Origin: Enhydrobacter aerosaccus
Lineage (GTDB): Bacteria; Pseudomonadota; Alphaproteobacteria; Reyranellales; Reyranellaceae
Assembly (NCBI GenBank): GCA_903832005.1
Contig: CAIKZO010000103.1
Span: 1 to 46,603, forward strand
Direction: 5' to 3'
Length of the DNA: 46,603 nucleotides
The notes beneath the pieces were generated by a model. It had not been told where the DNA came from, ran no database searches, and saw only the letters and a list, made by a program, of their open reading frames with translations. Positions 17,009 to 25,367 of this stretch are shown here, piece after piece; the stretch's first letter is position 1; every line of letters starts with the position of its first letter. Both the position numbers and the translations under genes were made by a program.

Positions 17009-17037
17009 AAAAAGGCGGTCCGCAAGGACCGCCTTTT
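17009..17037. terminator. Bidirectional intrinsic terminator
   Basis: GGCGGTCC (17014-17021) and GGACCGCC (17026-17033) form a perfect 8-base stem closed by a GCAA tetraloop, flanked by AAAAA on the left and TTTT on the right. The layout terminates both the plus-strand lipoprotein transcript and the minus-strand OmpA-like transcript. Confidence 0.85.
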
Positions 17038-17061
17038 CCATTTCTGGGAAGATCGCCGTCC

Positions 17062-17475
17062 TTACTGAACGAGGATCTCGACGCGACGGTTCTGCGGCTC
17101 GCGCACGCCCTGCGGCGTCGGTACCAGCAGCGATTCCTCGCCGCGGCCGACCACCGAGATCGACGTGGCCGGAATGCCCTCGCGCACCAGCGCGTCCTTG
17201 ACGGTGCTGGCGCGGCGCAGCGACAGCGCCATGTTGTAGCGGGCAGGACCGACCGTGTCGGTATGGCCGGTGCAGGTCACCTTGGCGTTCTGACCGGCCT
17301 TGGCGACCTTCGCGGCCTCCTTGACGATGTCCAAGGCGCGCGGCGTCAGCGTCGCCTTGTCGAAGTCGAAGAACACCAGGAAATTCCGGACGGGAGGCGG
17401 CGGCGGCGGCGGCGGCTCGGCGCAGGCGCCCACGAGGAACGCAACGGCCACGACCGCGAGTAGTTTCTTCAGCAT
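17062..17475 (-). CDS. OmpA-family peptidoglycan-binding lipoprotein
   Basis: The 137-residue protein has a lipoprotein signal with lipobox VGAC (Cys18), a run of eight prolines (21-28) and an OmpA C-terminal domain (about 31-137). The peptidoglycan-binding motif is seen in TGHTDTVGPARYNMALSLRRA (with the Asp and Arg that hold diaminopimelate) and the end NRRVEILVQ. It resembles Pal but is shorter and lacks neighbouring tol genes. It would tether the outer membrane to peptidoglycan. The start at 17475 follows GGGGGAGAG; the frame is open further upstream only through antisense sequence. AT-rich sequence upstream (GGTATTATGTGACACTATTG) may hold the promoter. Confidence 0.87.
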   Translation of the reverse strand: MLKKLLAVVAVAFLVGACAEPPPPPPPPVRNFLVFFDFDKATLTPRALDIVKEAAKVAKAGQNAKVTCTGHTDTVGPARYNMALSLRRASTVKDALVREGIPATSISVVGRGEESLLVPTPQGVREPQNRRVEILVQ

Positions 17476-17576
17476 TCGGTTTCTCTCCCCCAAGACGATA
17501 GCAATAGTGTCACATAATACCGTTGTTCGGGGCCGGTTCGCCAGCCCAACATACCGGTCTGGTGCTTCCCTCACCC

Positions 17577-18515
17577 CTAGATGTGTTGAGCCGCCCGGTT
17601 CGCGGCCAGCTTGCGCGCCGTGCCCGGCGGCAGCGACGTCGCCGACCGCAGCACGGCGGCATAGCCCGGCTTCAATTCCATCGCCTCTCCCCGCCCCGCC
17701 GCCAGCAGGGCGCGATGGGCCTGCGGCAGACGCCAGCACGGCACGAACATGAAGAGATGATGCTCCAGGTGATAGTTTACCCAGTAGGGCGCCACCAGCA
17801 GCCGGATCAGGGGGTTGGCGTAGGTTGTCCGGGTGTTGCGCAGCGGATCGTCGTTGTCGGGGACAACGGCATGCTCGGCGATGTTCCGGATACGGCTCAC
17901 GAGCTGATACCAGGTCGCGAGCGGCAGCAGCCACAGCACCGGATAGAGCCACCAATATCCCGCCGCCGCGAGTCCTGCCCATAAGATCGCATTGGCGATC
18001 AGCCCTTCGCGTACGGCGATGCCCCGCTGGAACTGCTCGCGCCGGCGCGTGAAGGCGGTCTGGCCGGTGATGTCGCGCACGATCTTGCGCCAGAGACTCT
18101 TGCGTGTGATCGGGAACGCCGCCGACAGGCCAAGGTCCGGATCCTCCGCCTGCTGCGTATGGCGATGATGTTGCAGATGATACGGCCGGTAGAGAACCAA
18201 CGTTGTGAATACCGGCGCCGCGCAGAGCCAGGTGGCGACCCAGTCGTTGACGCGGCGATTGGTGAACAGCAGCCCATGAGCCGCATCGTGCATCAGGATC
18301 GCGAGGCCAAGCTGACGCCCGCCGATCACCATCACCGCCAGCAGGAACGTGAACGGGTTCGGCCACCACACGAACAGAGCCATGCTGCCCAGGATCAGCG
18401 CCCAGGCATGCAACACCAGCAGCGCGCCCACGACGTTCGACTTGCCGCGCAGGCGCTGGACCTGCTCGGGCCCCAGCAGGTCGGACGGCTTAAGCACCAT
18501 GCTTGCCCCCACCAT
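17577..18515 (-). CDS. Membrane fatty acid desaturase/hydroxylase
   Basis: The 312-residue membrane protein has the three histidine boxes of the di-iron desaturase family: HDAAH (residues 76-80), HLQHHRH (113-119) and HLEHH (249-253), with an additional His in NIAEHA (His215). About four membrane segments flank the boxes. It inserts a double bond or hydroxyl into an acyl chain, or acts on a carotenoid or sphingolipid; the exact substrate is unknown. Its start overlaps the end of the deacylase gene by 26 bases, or by 11 if the second Met (18500) is used, so the two form one transcript although their functions are not obviously related. Confidence 0.84.
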   Translation of the reverse strand: MVGASMVLKPSDLLGPEQVQRLRGKSNVVGALLVLHAWALILGSMALFVWWPNPFTFLLAVMVIGGRQLGLAILMHDAAHGLLFTNRRVNDWVATWLCAAPVFTTLVLYRPYHLQHHRHTQQAEDPDLGLSAAFPITRKSLWRKIVRDITGQTAFTRRREQFQRGIAVREGLIANAILWAGLAAAGYWWLYPVLWLLPLATWYQLVSRIRNIAEHAVVPDNDDPLRNTRTTYANPLIRLLVAPYWVNYHLEHHLFMFVPCWRLPQAHRALLAAGRGEAMELKPGYAAVLRSATSLPPGTARKLAANRAAQHI

Positions 18516-20202
18516 GACGCAACAACCGTCCGGAGTGCGTGTTGGTCGGCTGGCCGTTGCGCATCGTCACGCAGCCGTTGACCAGGATGTACTTGTAGCC
18601 CTCGGCGCGCTGGATGCGCCGCCATTCACCGCCTGGCAGGTCGTGCGCGATCTCGTCGGGCAGCACGCGCAATCCATCGAAATCGTAGATCACGATATCC
18701 GCCGGCGCACCGATCTTGAGCTGGCCGCGCCCGTGGAAGCCCGCCACTTCGGCCGGCAACGCCGAGAGCCGCCAGTGCGCCTCTTCCAGCGAGATCATCT
18801 TGTGCTCACGCACTACCTTGCAGATCGTCTCGGTCGGATAGCGGCCGGCCGTCAGGAACTTGGTGTGCGCCCCGCCGTCGGACACGCCGAACAGCACGTA
18901 GGGATCGTCGACCAGCTCTTTCAGGTGCTCGATCTTGCCGTTGGGCGGGGCGGCGAAGAACTCGGTCTCGAGATTCTCCTCGACCGCCATGTCGAGCATC
19001 ACGTCGACCGGATGCTTGCCCATTTTCTCGCCGGCATGCGCCAGCGTGTAGTCGAGCCACTGCCTGTTCTTCTCGAGCTTCGGCCCGACGATCGCGATAT
19101 CCGGCAACGGCCCGGTCGCCGTGACCGGCAGGTTCTTGCGCAGCGCCGACCGGCGCGCCGGATCGGCAAGCTTCGCCAGCCGCTCGGCATGCGTGCCGGT
19201 GGTGGCGTCGCACCAGTCCTGCTGGTCGTCGAACAGGTTCCAGTTCTCGAAGGTGAAGGTGAATCCCGCATCGGTCGTGAGCCCCTGCCCCACCACGCGG
19301 ATGCCGCGCTCGCGGCAGCTCTTCAGCCAGTCGAGCAGCTTGCGATGGATATGCGGGCGATCGTCGAACGCCTGCACGACGTTCATGATCATCGGCCGGC
19401 CCGAGAGCGTCGCCATCTCCTCGTAGAACAGGCGGTCGCGCGTGTTGTCGCCCGAGACCAGCAGCATCTGCATGAACCCGTCGTTGCGCTCTGCCAACAC
19501 CTTGGCGAACTCGCGGCAGGTCTCGTCGTGCATCACGTCGGTCGGCATCGGCGAGCCATCGTAATCACGCTGCACCGCCGCGGGACCCGTGGGCAGCATG
19601 CGCTGGGCCGACCAGCCGCAGGCACCGGCATCCATCGCTTCGTTGAGCAGCCGCCGCATCTCGGCATGCTGCTCCGGTGTCGGCTTCTGGCCGGCCTTGG
19701 CCGCTTCGAAGCCCATCACCCAGATCAGCAGCGGCGAGATCGGCACGTAGGGCAGGATATTCACCGCCTTGGGCGCCTTGTCGACCGCGTCGAGGAACTC
19801 CGGGAAGGTCACCCAGCTCCACGGCATGCCCTCTTTCATCGAGGCCATCGGGATCGCCTCGACCCGTGTCATAGACATCATCGCGCGTTCGCGCTCGGCC
19901 GGCCGTACCGGTGCGAATCCGAAGCCGCAATTGCCGATCACGACCGAGGTGATGCCGTGCCACGCCGAGAGTGTGCAGTAGGGATCCCAGAAGAGCTGCG
20001 CGTCGTAGTGCGTGTGCAGATCGACGAAGCCCGGCGCCACGATCAGCCCGCCGGCATCGATCACCTCGTCGGCATCGCTGGCATCGAGTTGGCCGATGGC
20101 GGCGATCACGCCGTCCTTGATGCCGATGTCGCCCCGGAAACGCGGCAGCCGGCTGCCGTCGACGATCATGCCGCCCCGGATCACGCGATCGAACCGCGCC
20201 AT
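18490..20202 (-). CDS. N-acyl-D-amino-acid deacylase / D-aminoacylase family amidohydrolase
   Basis: The 570-residue enzyme belongs to the amidohydrolase 3 group. The metal site is visible as HTH in GFVDLHTHYDAQ (His63, His65) and the catalytic Asp in GVSDGGAH near residue 450. The N-terminal beta-sandwich strand FDRVIRGGMIVDG and the final GAPADIVIYDFD are characteristic of the superfamily. It probably hydrolyses N-acyl-D-amino acids or related amides. I set the start at 20202 because GGGAGGAAAC precedes ATG there; the open frame continues upstream, opposite the epoxide-hydrolase-like gene, and is not coding. It is slightly longer than characterised D-aminoacylases (about 480-500 residues). 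Confidence 0.82.
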   Translation of the reverse strand: MARFDRVIRGGMIVDGSRLPRFRGDIGIKDGVIAAIGQLDASDADEVIDAGGLIVAPGFVDLHTHYDAQLFWDPYCTLSAWHGITSVVIGNCGFGFAPVRPAERERAMMSMTRVEAIPMASMKEGMPWSWVTFPEFLDAVDKAPKAVNILPYVPISPLLIWVMGFEAAKAGQKPTPEQHAEMRRLLNEAMDAGACGWSAQRMLPTGPAAVQRDYDGSPMPTDVMHDETCREFAKVLAERNDGFMQMLLVSGDNTRDRLFYEEMATLSGRPMIMNVVQAFDDRPHIHRKLLDWLKSCRERGIRVVGQGLTTDAGFTFTFENWNLFDDQQDWCDATTGTHAERLAKLADPARRSALRKNLPVTATGPLPDIAIVGPKLEKNRQWLDYTLAHAGEKMGKHPVDVMLDMAVEENLETEFFAAPPNGKIEHLKELVDDPYVLFGVSDGGAHTKFLTAGRYPTETICKVVREHKMISLEEAHWRLSALPAEVAGFHGRGQLKIGAPADIVIYDFDGLRVLPDEIAHDLPGGEWRRIQRAEGYKYILVNGCVTMRNGQPTNTHSGRLLRHGGGKHGA

Positions 20203-20280
20203 GTTTCCTCCCGCTTTTTTGCAAGCGTGCGCGTGCCCCCGCAGGCTGTCAACGCGCGCGCCGTCGGTTAAGCTCGCCCC

Positions 20281-21183
20281 ATGGAATCGCTCAAGATCAA
20301 AACCGACGTCCTGGACGTTGCCTACGAAGCCCATGGTCCGGCCGACGGGCCGCCCGTCATCCTGCTGCACGGCTTCCCCTACGATCCGCGCTGCTTCGAC
20401 GAAGTGGCGCCGCCGCTCGCCGCCGATGGTTGTCGCGTGCTGCTGCCCTACCTGCGTGGCTACGGAGCGACGCGCTTCCTGTCGTCGGCCACCCTGCGTT
20501 CGGGCGAACAGGCCGCACTCGGCCACGACCTGCTGCAGTTCATGGATGCGCTGAAAATCCCGCGCGCACTCTTCATGGGCTACGACTGGGGCGGCCGTGC
20601 CGGTTGCGTGGTCTCGGCCCTTTGGCCCGAACGCGCGCGCGGACTGGTGAGCTGCACCGGCTACAACATCCAGGACATCCACGGCTCGGTGAAGCCCGCC
20701 CCCGCGGCTTCCGAGCATCGCCTCTGGTACCAGTACTACTTCAACACCGAGCGCGGCCGGGCCGGCCTGACCGAGAACCGCCGCGACATCGCCCGGCTCC
20801 TGTGGAAACTGTGGTCGCCCAAGTGGAACTTCACCGACGCGACCTTCGACAAGACCGCGCCCTCTTTCGACAATCCCGACTATGTCGACGTGGTGATCCA
20901 GTCCTACCGCCATCGCTACGGCTACACGCCGGGCGATCCCGCGTTGCTGGAGATCGAAGCCAAGATCCAGGCGCAGCCCACGATCTCCGTGCCGACCATC
21001 AACCTCGACGGCGAGGCCGACGGCGTGCGCTCGATCTCGCGCACGGTCGATCCCTCGGCCAGGAAATTCACCGGCTTCTACGAACGCCGCATCCTGCCGC
21101 TGATCGGGCATAACGTCCCGCAAGAGGCGCCCTCCGAGACGGTGGCGGCGATCCGCGACATGCTGAAAGGAACCACCGCATGA
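20281..21183 (+). CDS. Alpha/beta hydrolase, epoxide hydrolase-like
   Basis: The 300-residue protein has the alpha/beta hydrolase fold with HGFP (residues 30-33), the oxyanion signature of epoxide hydrolases, and an aspartate nucleophile in GYDWGG (Asp102) rather than a serine. A tyrosine-rich lid segment (WYQYYFN) follows and the catalytic histidine is in IGHNVPQEAP near the C terminus. Asp nucleophile plus HGxP and lid tyrosines favours an epoxide hydrolase over a haloalkane dehalogenase or esterase. The next gene starts inside its stop codon (ATGA, 21180-21183), so the two are coexpressed. It is divergent from the deacylase gene. Confidence 0.8.
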   Translation: MESLKIKTDVLDVAYEAHGPADGPPVILLHGFPYDPRCFDEVAPPLAADGCRVLLPYLRGYGATRFLSSATLRSGEQAALGHDLLQFMDALKIPRALFMGYDWGGRAGCVVSALWPERARGLVSCTGYNIQDIHGSVKPAPAASEHRLWYQYYFNTERGRAGLTENRRDIARLLWKLWSPKWNFTDATFDKTAPSFDNPDYVDVVIQSYRHRYGYTPGDPALLEIEAKIQAQPTISVPTINLDGEADGVRSISRTVDPSARKFTGFYERRILPLIGHNVPQEAPSETVAAIRDMLKGTTA

Positions 21184-21791
21184 AAATCGTCCTTGTCGGC
21201 GCCACAGGCGCAATCGGCGGCCGCGTCCTCGACGAAGCGCTCGCCCGCCATCACGCGGTGACGGCGACCTCACGCGACCCTGCCAAGCTCGCGGCGCGTC
21301 CCGGCATGACAGCGGTGGCGGCGAACACCGCCGACGTCGCGACCATGGCCGATACGCTGAAGGGCCATGACGCGGCCGTACTGTCGGTGAAGTGGAACGA
21401 AAACGACATCGCGCAGGTCGTCGACGCCATACGCCGGTCGGGCATGAAGCGTTGCCTGTTCGTGGTCGGCGCCGGCAGCTTGATCCGCACCGACGGCCGC
21501 ACGCATTTCGAGCATATGGCCGAGAAGGGAGTCGTACCCCCGACATCCAAGCCGGCGGCGCTCGCGCTGGAGGCCGTGCAGAAGGCCAGCGATCTCGACT
21601 GGACCGCGATCTCGCCTGCCGCCTCGATCCAACCCGGCGCCCGCACCGGAAAGTTCCGGCTCGGCCTCGACCAGCTGATCGAGGACGACAAGGGCCAAAG
21701 CCAGATCAGCCGCGAGGACTTCGCCATCGCCATCCTCGACGAGCTGGAAAAGCCCCAGCACATCCGCAAGCGCTTCACGGCCGGCTACTAG
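21180..21791 (+). CDS. NAD(P)-binding Rossmann protein, atypical SDR
   Basis: The 203-residue protein has an N-terminal NAD(P)-binding motif VGATGAIGG (residues 5-13) and the length and layout of the NAD(P)H-binding (NmrA/SDR_a5-like) atypical short-chain dehydrogenases. No YxxxK active site is evident, so it may be a reductase of quinones or biliverdin-like substrates, or a redox sensor. It overlaps the epoxide-hydrolase-like gene by four bases and probably acts with it. A convergent AT-rich spacer follows. Confidence 0.78.
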   Translation: MKIVLVGATGAIGGRVLDEALARHHAVTATSRDPAKLAARPGMTAVAANTADVATMADTLKGHDAAVLSVKWNENDIAQVVDAIRRSGMKRCLFVVGAGSLIRTDGRTHFEHMAEKGVVPPTSKPAALALEAVQKASDLDWTAISPAASIQPGARTGKFRLGLDQLIEDDKGQSQISREDFAIAILDELEKPQHIRKRFTAGY

Positions 21792-21934
21792 GAAATAGCA
21801 GTTACTAAAAATAACGCTTTTAAAAAGCCGAATTAAAAGGAAAGGCCTCTTGAGGCCCCCGGTCCCGGAAGAAATTGGAATCGACATCGCGCCATTTTAA
21901 GCGCGATGCCGAAAAACCCGACTTATGGTCGTTA
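21792..21934. other. AT-rich convergent spacer with three palindromes
   Basis: This 143-base gap between convergent genes is unusually AT-rich in its first third. It holds three short inverted repeats: GCTTTT/AAAAGC around 21816-21828, GGCCTC/GAGGCC at 21844-21857 with a two-base loop, and CATCGCGC/GCGCGATG at 21885-21908 with an 8-base loop (CATTTTAA). Any may contribute to termination, but none has a clean T tract directly after its stem. No gene is visible. Confidence 0.45.
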
Positions 21935-23095
21935 CTACTCCAGTGTCTCCAGCAGGCGCGTGCAGAGGTAAGTTCGCGGGACCAGCGACGAGTAATAGAT
22001 CTGCTCGTAGGCGGCGTGCGCGCCCTTGCCGTCGGCGCCGAGGCCGTCGAGCGTCGGGATGCCCAGCGCCGCGGTGAAATTGCCGTCGCTGCCACCGCCG
22101 GTCAGCGGCACGTCGTTCAGCTCCTTGCCGATCTCGCGGTAGATCGCCTGCGCCTTGGTGAAGAGATCGGTGATGCCTGCGTCCTTGGTATAGGGCGGAC
22201 GGTTCATGCCGCCCTCCACCGTGAGTTCGACATCCTTGCCGATCGGCTCGAGCTTGAGGAACCAGTCGACCATTTCCTCGGCCAGCTCCGGCGTCGGCAC
22301 CCGCAGGTCGACGTCGATCCGGCACTCCGACGGCACGACGTTGACGCCGGTACCGCCCTGGATCAGGCCGACGTTGCAGGTGATGCCGCGGTCGTAATCT
22401 GTCTTGGCCTCGATGCGCATGATTTGCTTGGCCATCTCGTGAATGGCGCTGCGGCCGTCCTGGTGACGCACGCCGGCATGGCTCGCGGCGCCCTTCACGG
22501 TCAAGGTGAAGCGGCCGACGCCCTTGCGCGAGGTGACGACGCGGTCGCCGTCGCGGCCCGGCTCCATGACCAGCGCGTATTTATGCCCGGCGGCCAGCTC
22601 CTCGATCTTGGAACGCGAGGTCGGGCTGCCGACTTCTTCTTCCGGGATGAACAGGAAGGTGACCGGCAGCTTGGTCTTCTTGCCCTGCCGGATCAGGTGG
22701 CGCAGCGCGTAATAGGCGATGTAGCCGCCCGCCTTCATGTCGTAGATGCCCGGCCCGAAGATGCTGTCACCCTCGCGCCGCACCTTGAGGTCCTTCTCGA
22801 TCATGCCGATCGGATGGACGGTATCGAGATGGGCCAACACCAGGATGCCCTTGCCGCCTTTGCCGGCGGTCATGTCGTCCGTCGTGCTGCAGACCAGGAT
22901 ATCGCCGAAGCCGTCGCGCCCCGGCGTGCGGTCGAGCTTCAGCCCGAGATCCTTGAACTGTCCCTCGACGTGATCGACGACCTTGTTGACCGACTTCGCG
23001 TCATGACTCGGACTCTCGATCGACACCCACTCGACGATCCCGCCCAGGATATCATCGGCATCGAGCTTCGGTTCGTTCTTGCGCACGTCGGTCAT
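21935..23095 (-). CDS. M20 family metallopeptidase (carboxypeptidase G2/ArgE-like)
   Basis: The 386-residue cytoplasmic protein has the M20 two-zinc site: HLDTVHP (His89, Asp91), the bridging Asp in GIYDMKAG (Asp119), and the catalytic glutamates in PEEEVGSP (about 151-158). The central dimerisation domain lies at about 190-290. Family members release amino acids from N-acyl or peptide bonds; the spacing and the lack of a signal peptide fit a glutamate carboxypeptidase or acetylornithine-deacetylase-like enzyme, with substrate unknown. A palindromic repeat pair lies directly upstream, between it and the SDR gene on the same strand. Confidence 0.84.
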   Translation of the reverse strand: MTDVRKNEPKLDADDILGGIVEWVSIESPSHDAKSVNKVVDHVEGQFKDLGLKLDRTPGRDGFGDILVCSTTDDMTAGKGGKGILVLAHLDTVHPIGMIEKDLKVRREGDSIFGPGIYDMKAGGYIAYYALRHLIRQGKKTKLPVTFLFIPEEEVGSPTSRSKIEELAAGHKYALVMEPGRDGDRVVTSRKGVGRFTLTVKGAASHAGVRHQDGRSAIHEMAKQIMRIEAKTDYDRGITCNVGLIQGGTGVNVVPSECRIDVDLRVPTPELAEEMVDWFLKLEPIGKDVELTVEGGMNRPPYTKDAGITDLFTKAQAIYREIGKELNDVPLTGGGSDGNFTAALGIPTLDGLGADGKGAHAAYEQIYYSSLVPRTYLCTRLLETLE

Positions 23096-23116
23096 CTTCT
23101 ACTCCTTTGAAACACT

Positions 23117-23196
23117 CTCCCCCTCCCCACCCCTCCCCCGCTGGGGGAGGGGATATGATTTACTCCCTCCCCCGCAGGGGGAGGCTGGGGAGGGAG
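23117..23196. repeat. Paired inverted GC-rich hairpin repeats (REP/BIME-like)
   Basis: Two related C/G-run elements face each other across a short AT-rich spacer (ATATGATTTA). The first forms a perfect 10-base stem, 23130-23139 with 23143-23152 and a GCT loop. The second forms an 8-base stem, 23166-23173 with 23177-23184 and a GCA loop. The outer arms (CTCCCCCTCCCCA on the left; CTGGGGAGGGAG on the right) are complementary, so the right unit is roughly the reverse complement of the left. It sits between two minus-strand genes and may end or attenuate the transcript. Confidence 0.7.
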
Positions 23197-23208
23197 ACTC
23201 GGCGCCGA

Positions 23209-24132
23209 TCAAATCGGATCCCAGGTGAAATACTCGGGCGAGCGCTTGAGGTCGGTGAAGTAGTTCTTCATCGACGGGATCGCCTGCTCGTCGATGTCCT
23301 CCAGGGTCCAGCCTTCGGAGTTGTGCACCGAGCGGACCGGACGGTTGGCGTTGAACAGCATGATCTCGTTCATGCGCACGCCGAAGATCTGCGAGGTAAC
23401 GCCGTGCGTCTGCGCAGCGTCGGACAGCAGATAGACCGCCATCGGCGCGATCTTGGCGGGCGTCATCTTCTTGGAACGCTCCAAGCGCGCCTTCTGAGCA
23501 TCCGTGTCGGCGGGGATGGTGCCGATCATGCGCGTCCAGGCGAAGGGCGAGATGCAGTTGGAGCGGACGTTGAACGCCGCCATGTCGAGTGCGATCGAGC
23601 GCGACAGGCCGATGATGCCCATCTTCGCGGCCGAGTAATTCGCCTGGCCGAAGTTGCCGACGAGGCCCGAGGTCGAGGTGAAGTGCACGAAGGCGCCCGA
23701 CTTCTGTTCCTTGAAGTAGTTGGCAGCGGCGCGGCTGGTGTTGAACGAGCCGTTGAGATGGACGTCGATCACCATCTTCCAGTCCATGTGGCTCATGCGA
23801 TGGAAGATACGGTCGCGCAGGATGCCCGCGTTGTTGATCACGCCGTCGATCTTGCCGAAGTTCTCGACCGCGGCCTTGACCATGCGCTCGGCGCCGGCGG
23901 GATCGGTCACGCTGTCGCCATTCGGCACGGCCTTGCCGCCGAACGCGGCGATCTCGTCGCAAACCTTCTGCGCCGGGCTCGTGCTGCCGCCACCCTCGCC
24001 GTCGACCGAACCGCCCAGATCGTTGACCACCACCGAGGCGCCCTCGCGCGCCGCCAGCAGCGCCATCTCGCGGCCGATGCCGCCGCCCGCGCCGGTGACC
24101 AGGATGGACTTGCCCTTCAGCATGTTCGCCAT
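23209..24132 (-). CDS. SDR dehydrogenase, (3R)-hydroxyacyl-CoA dehydrogenase-like
   Basis: The 307-residue protein is a short-chain dehydrogenase with the nucleotide-binding motif TGAGGGIG (residues 13-20), the NNAG segment (NNAGILRDRIFHRM) and an active site made of Ser in FTSTSG and YSAAK. The insert VVVNDLGGSVDGEGGGSTSPAQKVCDEI after the Rossmann start and the block ILRDR are typical of the dehydrogenase domain of multifunctional enzyme type 2 and its bacterial homologues, which oxidise 3-hydroxyacyl-CoA. It carries a roughly 50-residue C-terminal extension. It lies upstream of the M20 peptidase gene, separated by the hairpin repeat pair. Confidence 0.83.
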   Translation of the reverse strand: MANMLKGKSILVTGAGGGIGREMALLAAREGASVVVNDLGGSVDGEGGGSTSPAQKVCDEIAAFGGKAVPNGDSVTDPAGAERMVKAAVENFGKIDGVINNAGILRDRIFHRMSHMDWKMVIDVHLNGSFNTSRAAANYFKEQKSGAFVHFTSTSGLVGNFGQANYSAAKMGIIGLSRSIALDMAAFNVRSNCISPFAWTRMIGTIPADTDAQKARLERSKKMTPAKIAPMAVYLLSDAAQTHGVTSQIFGVRMNEIMLFNANRPVRSVHNSEGWTLEDIDEQAIPSMKNYFTDLKRSPEYFTWDPI

Positions 24133-24152
24133 GTCTCAAACTCCCACTGTTT

Positions 24153-25367
24153 TCAGGAGGGGAGATTGGCGGCGGGCGGGCCGTGACGCAACAAGCGCGA
24201 ACTCACGACGGTCGGCACAGCGAAAGGCGCGAGGCTGACAACAAGCGGCATGGCCAGGTACGTCATCTCGACGGTGCTGAGCAGCGCCACGACGATCGTA
24301 CCGAGCGCGCCCATGCCCATCTGGGTGAGGCCGAGCCATGACGAGGCCGTGCCGGCAAGTCTGGGATAAAGCCCAACCGCACCGGCCGACGCAGCGGGGC
24401 CGATCAGGCCGGAGCCGAAACTCAGGATCACGTAGGGGCCGGTGATCGCCCACCAGGTTTCGACCCGCGACAGAGCGAGCGCCGCCATAACCACGACAGC
24501 CGCTACGTGGAACCAGCCGCCGGCCCGCAGGATGGTGACCGGCATCACCTTTCCGACCAGGCGGTTGTTCAGAAAGGTGCCGCCGGCAAAGCCCGCGATC
24601 GTTATCAGCGAGAGCAGGCCGAACTCACGGGGCGTGAAGCCCAATTTGTCCTGGATGATGAACGGTGCGCCGGCCAGCATCACGAAGTTCAGCGCAAAGG
24701 CGAAGCCCAAGGTCAACACGTAGCCGAGGAAGCGGCGGTCGCCGAGCATCTCGCCGGAGCCGCGCAACAGCGCGCCGAAGCCCGTCTTCTCTCCCTTGAA
24801 ACGATTCGTCTCACCCAGGCCGACGGAAACGACAAAGAGGATCAGCAGGCCGAACGATCCGACGAACCAGAAGGTCGCGCGCCACCCGTAGGCCTCGCCC
24901 AGGAAGCCGCCGATGCTGGGGGCAATGGCGGGCGCCACGTTCAGCACCAGGGCGACCAGGCTCATGATGCGCGGCATCTCGTTGAAGGTGTAGGCATCGC
25001 GTATCAGCGCGCGGCTCAACACCACGCCGGAGGCCGCACCGAGGCCCTGCACGAAGCGCAGCCCGATCAGACCACTGATCGACGACGAGGTGCAGCAGCC
25101 GAAGGTCGCGACGGCGAAGAACAACAACCCGAAGATCAGCGTGGGACGGCGGCCGTAGCGATCGCTCATCGGCCCGTAGAAGAGCTGGCCCACCGCGAAG
25201 CCGATCATGTAAGTCGTGAGCGTGTACTTCACACCTTCGGGCGTGGCGCGCAGGTCGGCGCCGACCGACGGCATCACCGGGCCGTAGATGCTCATGGTGA
25301 TCGGGCCAAAACTCGCGAGGCAGATCAGCAGGCAGAGATACGCGACGGACCGCTGGGTGATGATCAC
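24153..25367 (-). CDS. MFS drug resistance transporter, Bcr/CflA type
   Basis: The 404-residue protein has 12 predicted membrane segments and the DHA1 motif GPMSDRYGRRP after helix 2, with RFVQGLGAASGVVLSRALIRD, the block by which Bcr/CflA proteins are recognised. It would export a small toxic compound in exchange for protons. It starts with GTG at 25367, which overlaps the stop codon of the transglutaminase gene by four bases (GTGA), so the two genes are cotranscribed. It is followed 20 bases later by the SDR start region. Confidence 0.83.
   Translation of the reverse strand: MIITQRSVAYLCLLICLASFGPITMSIYGPVMPSVGADLRATPEGVKYTLTTYMIGFAVGQLFYGPMSDRYGRRPTLIFGLLFFAVATFGCCTSSSISGLIGLRFVQGLGAASGVVLSRALIRDAYTFNEMPRIMSLVALVLNVAPAIAPSIGGFLGEAYGWRATFWFVGSFGLLILFVVSVGLGETNRFKGEKTGFGALLRGSGEMLGDRRFLGYVLTLGFAFALNFVMLAGAPFIIQDKLGFTPREFGLLSLITIAGFAGGTFLNNRLVGKVMPVTILRAGGWFHVAAVVVMAALALSRVETWWAITGPYVILSFGSGLIGPAASAGAVGLYPRLAGTASSWLGLTQMGMGALGTIVVALLSTVEMTYLAMPLVVSLAPFAVPTVVSSRLLRHGPPAANLPS

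Noticed and set aside
20247..20252. TTGACA ahead of the deacylase gene
   Set aside because: No acceptable -10 box lies at the right distance; the candidate hexamer is CACGCT.
20203..21546. Upstream part of a 1018-codon minus-strand open frame
   Set aside because: It is antisense to the epoxide-hydrolase-like and Rossmann genes. The deacylase begins at 20202 with a ribosome site.
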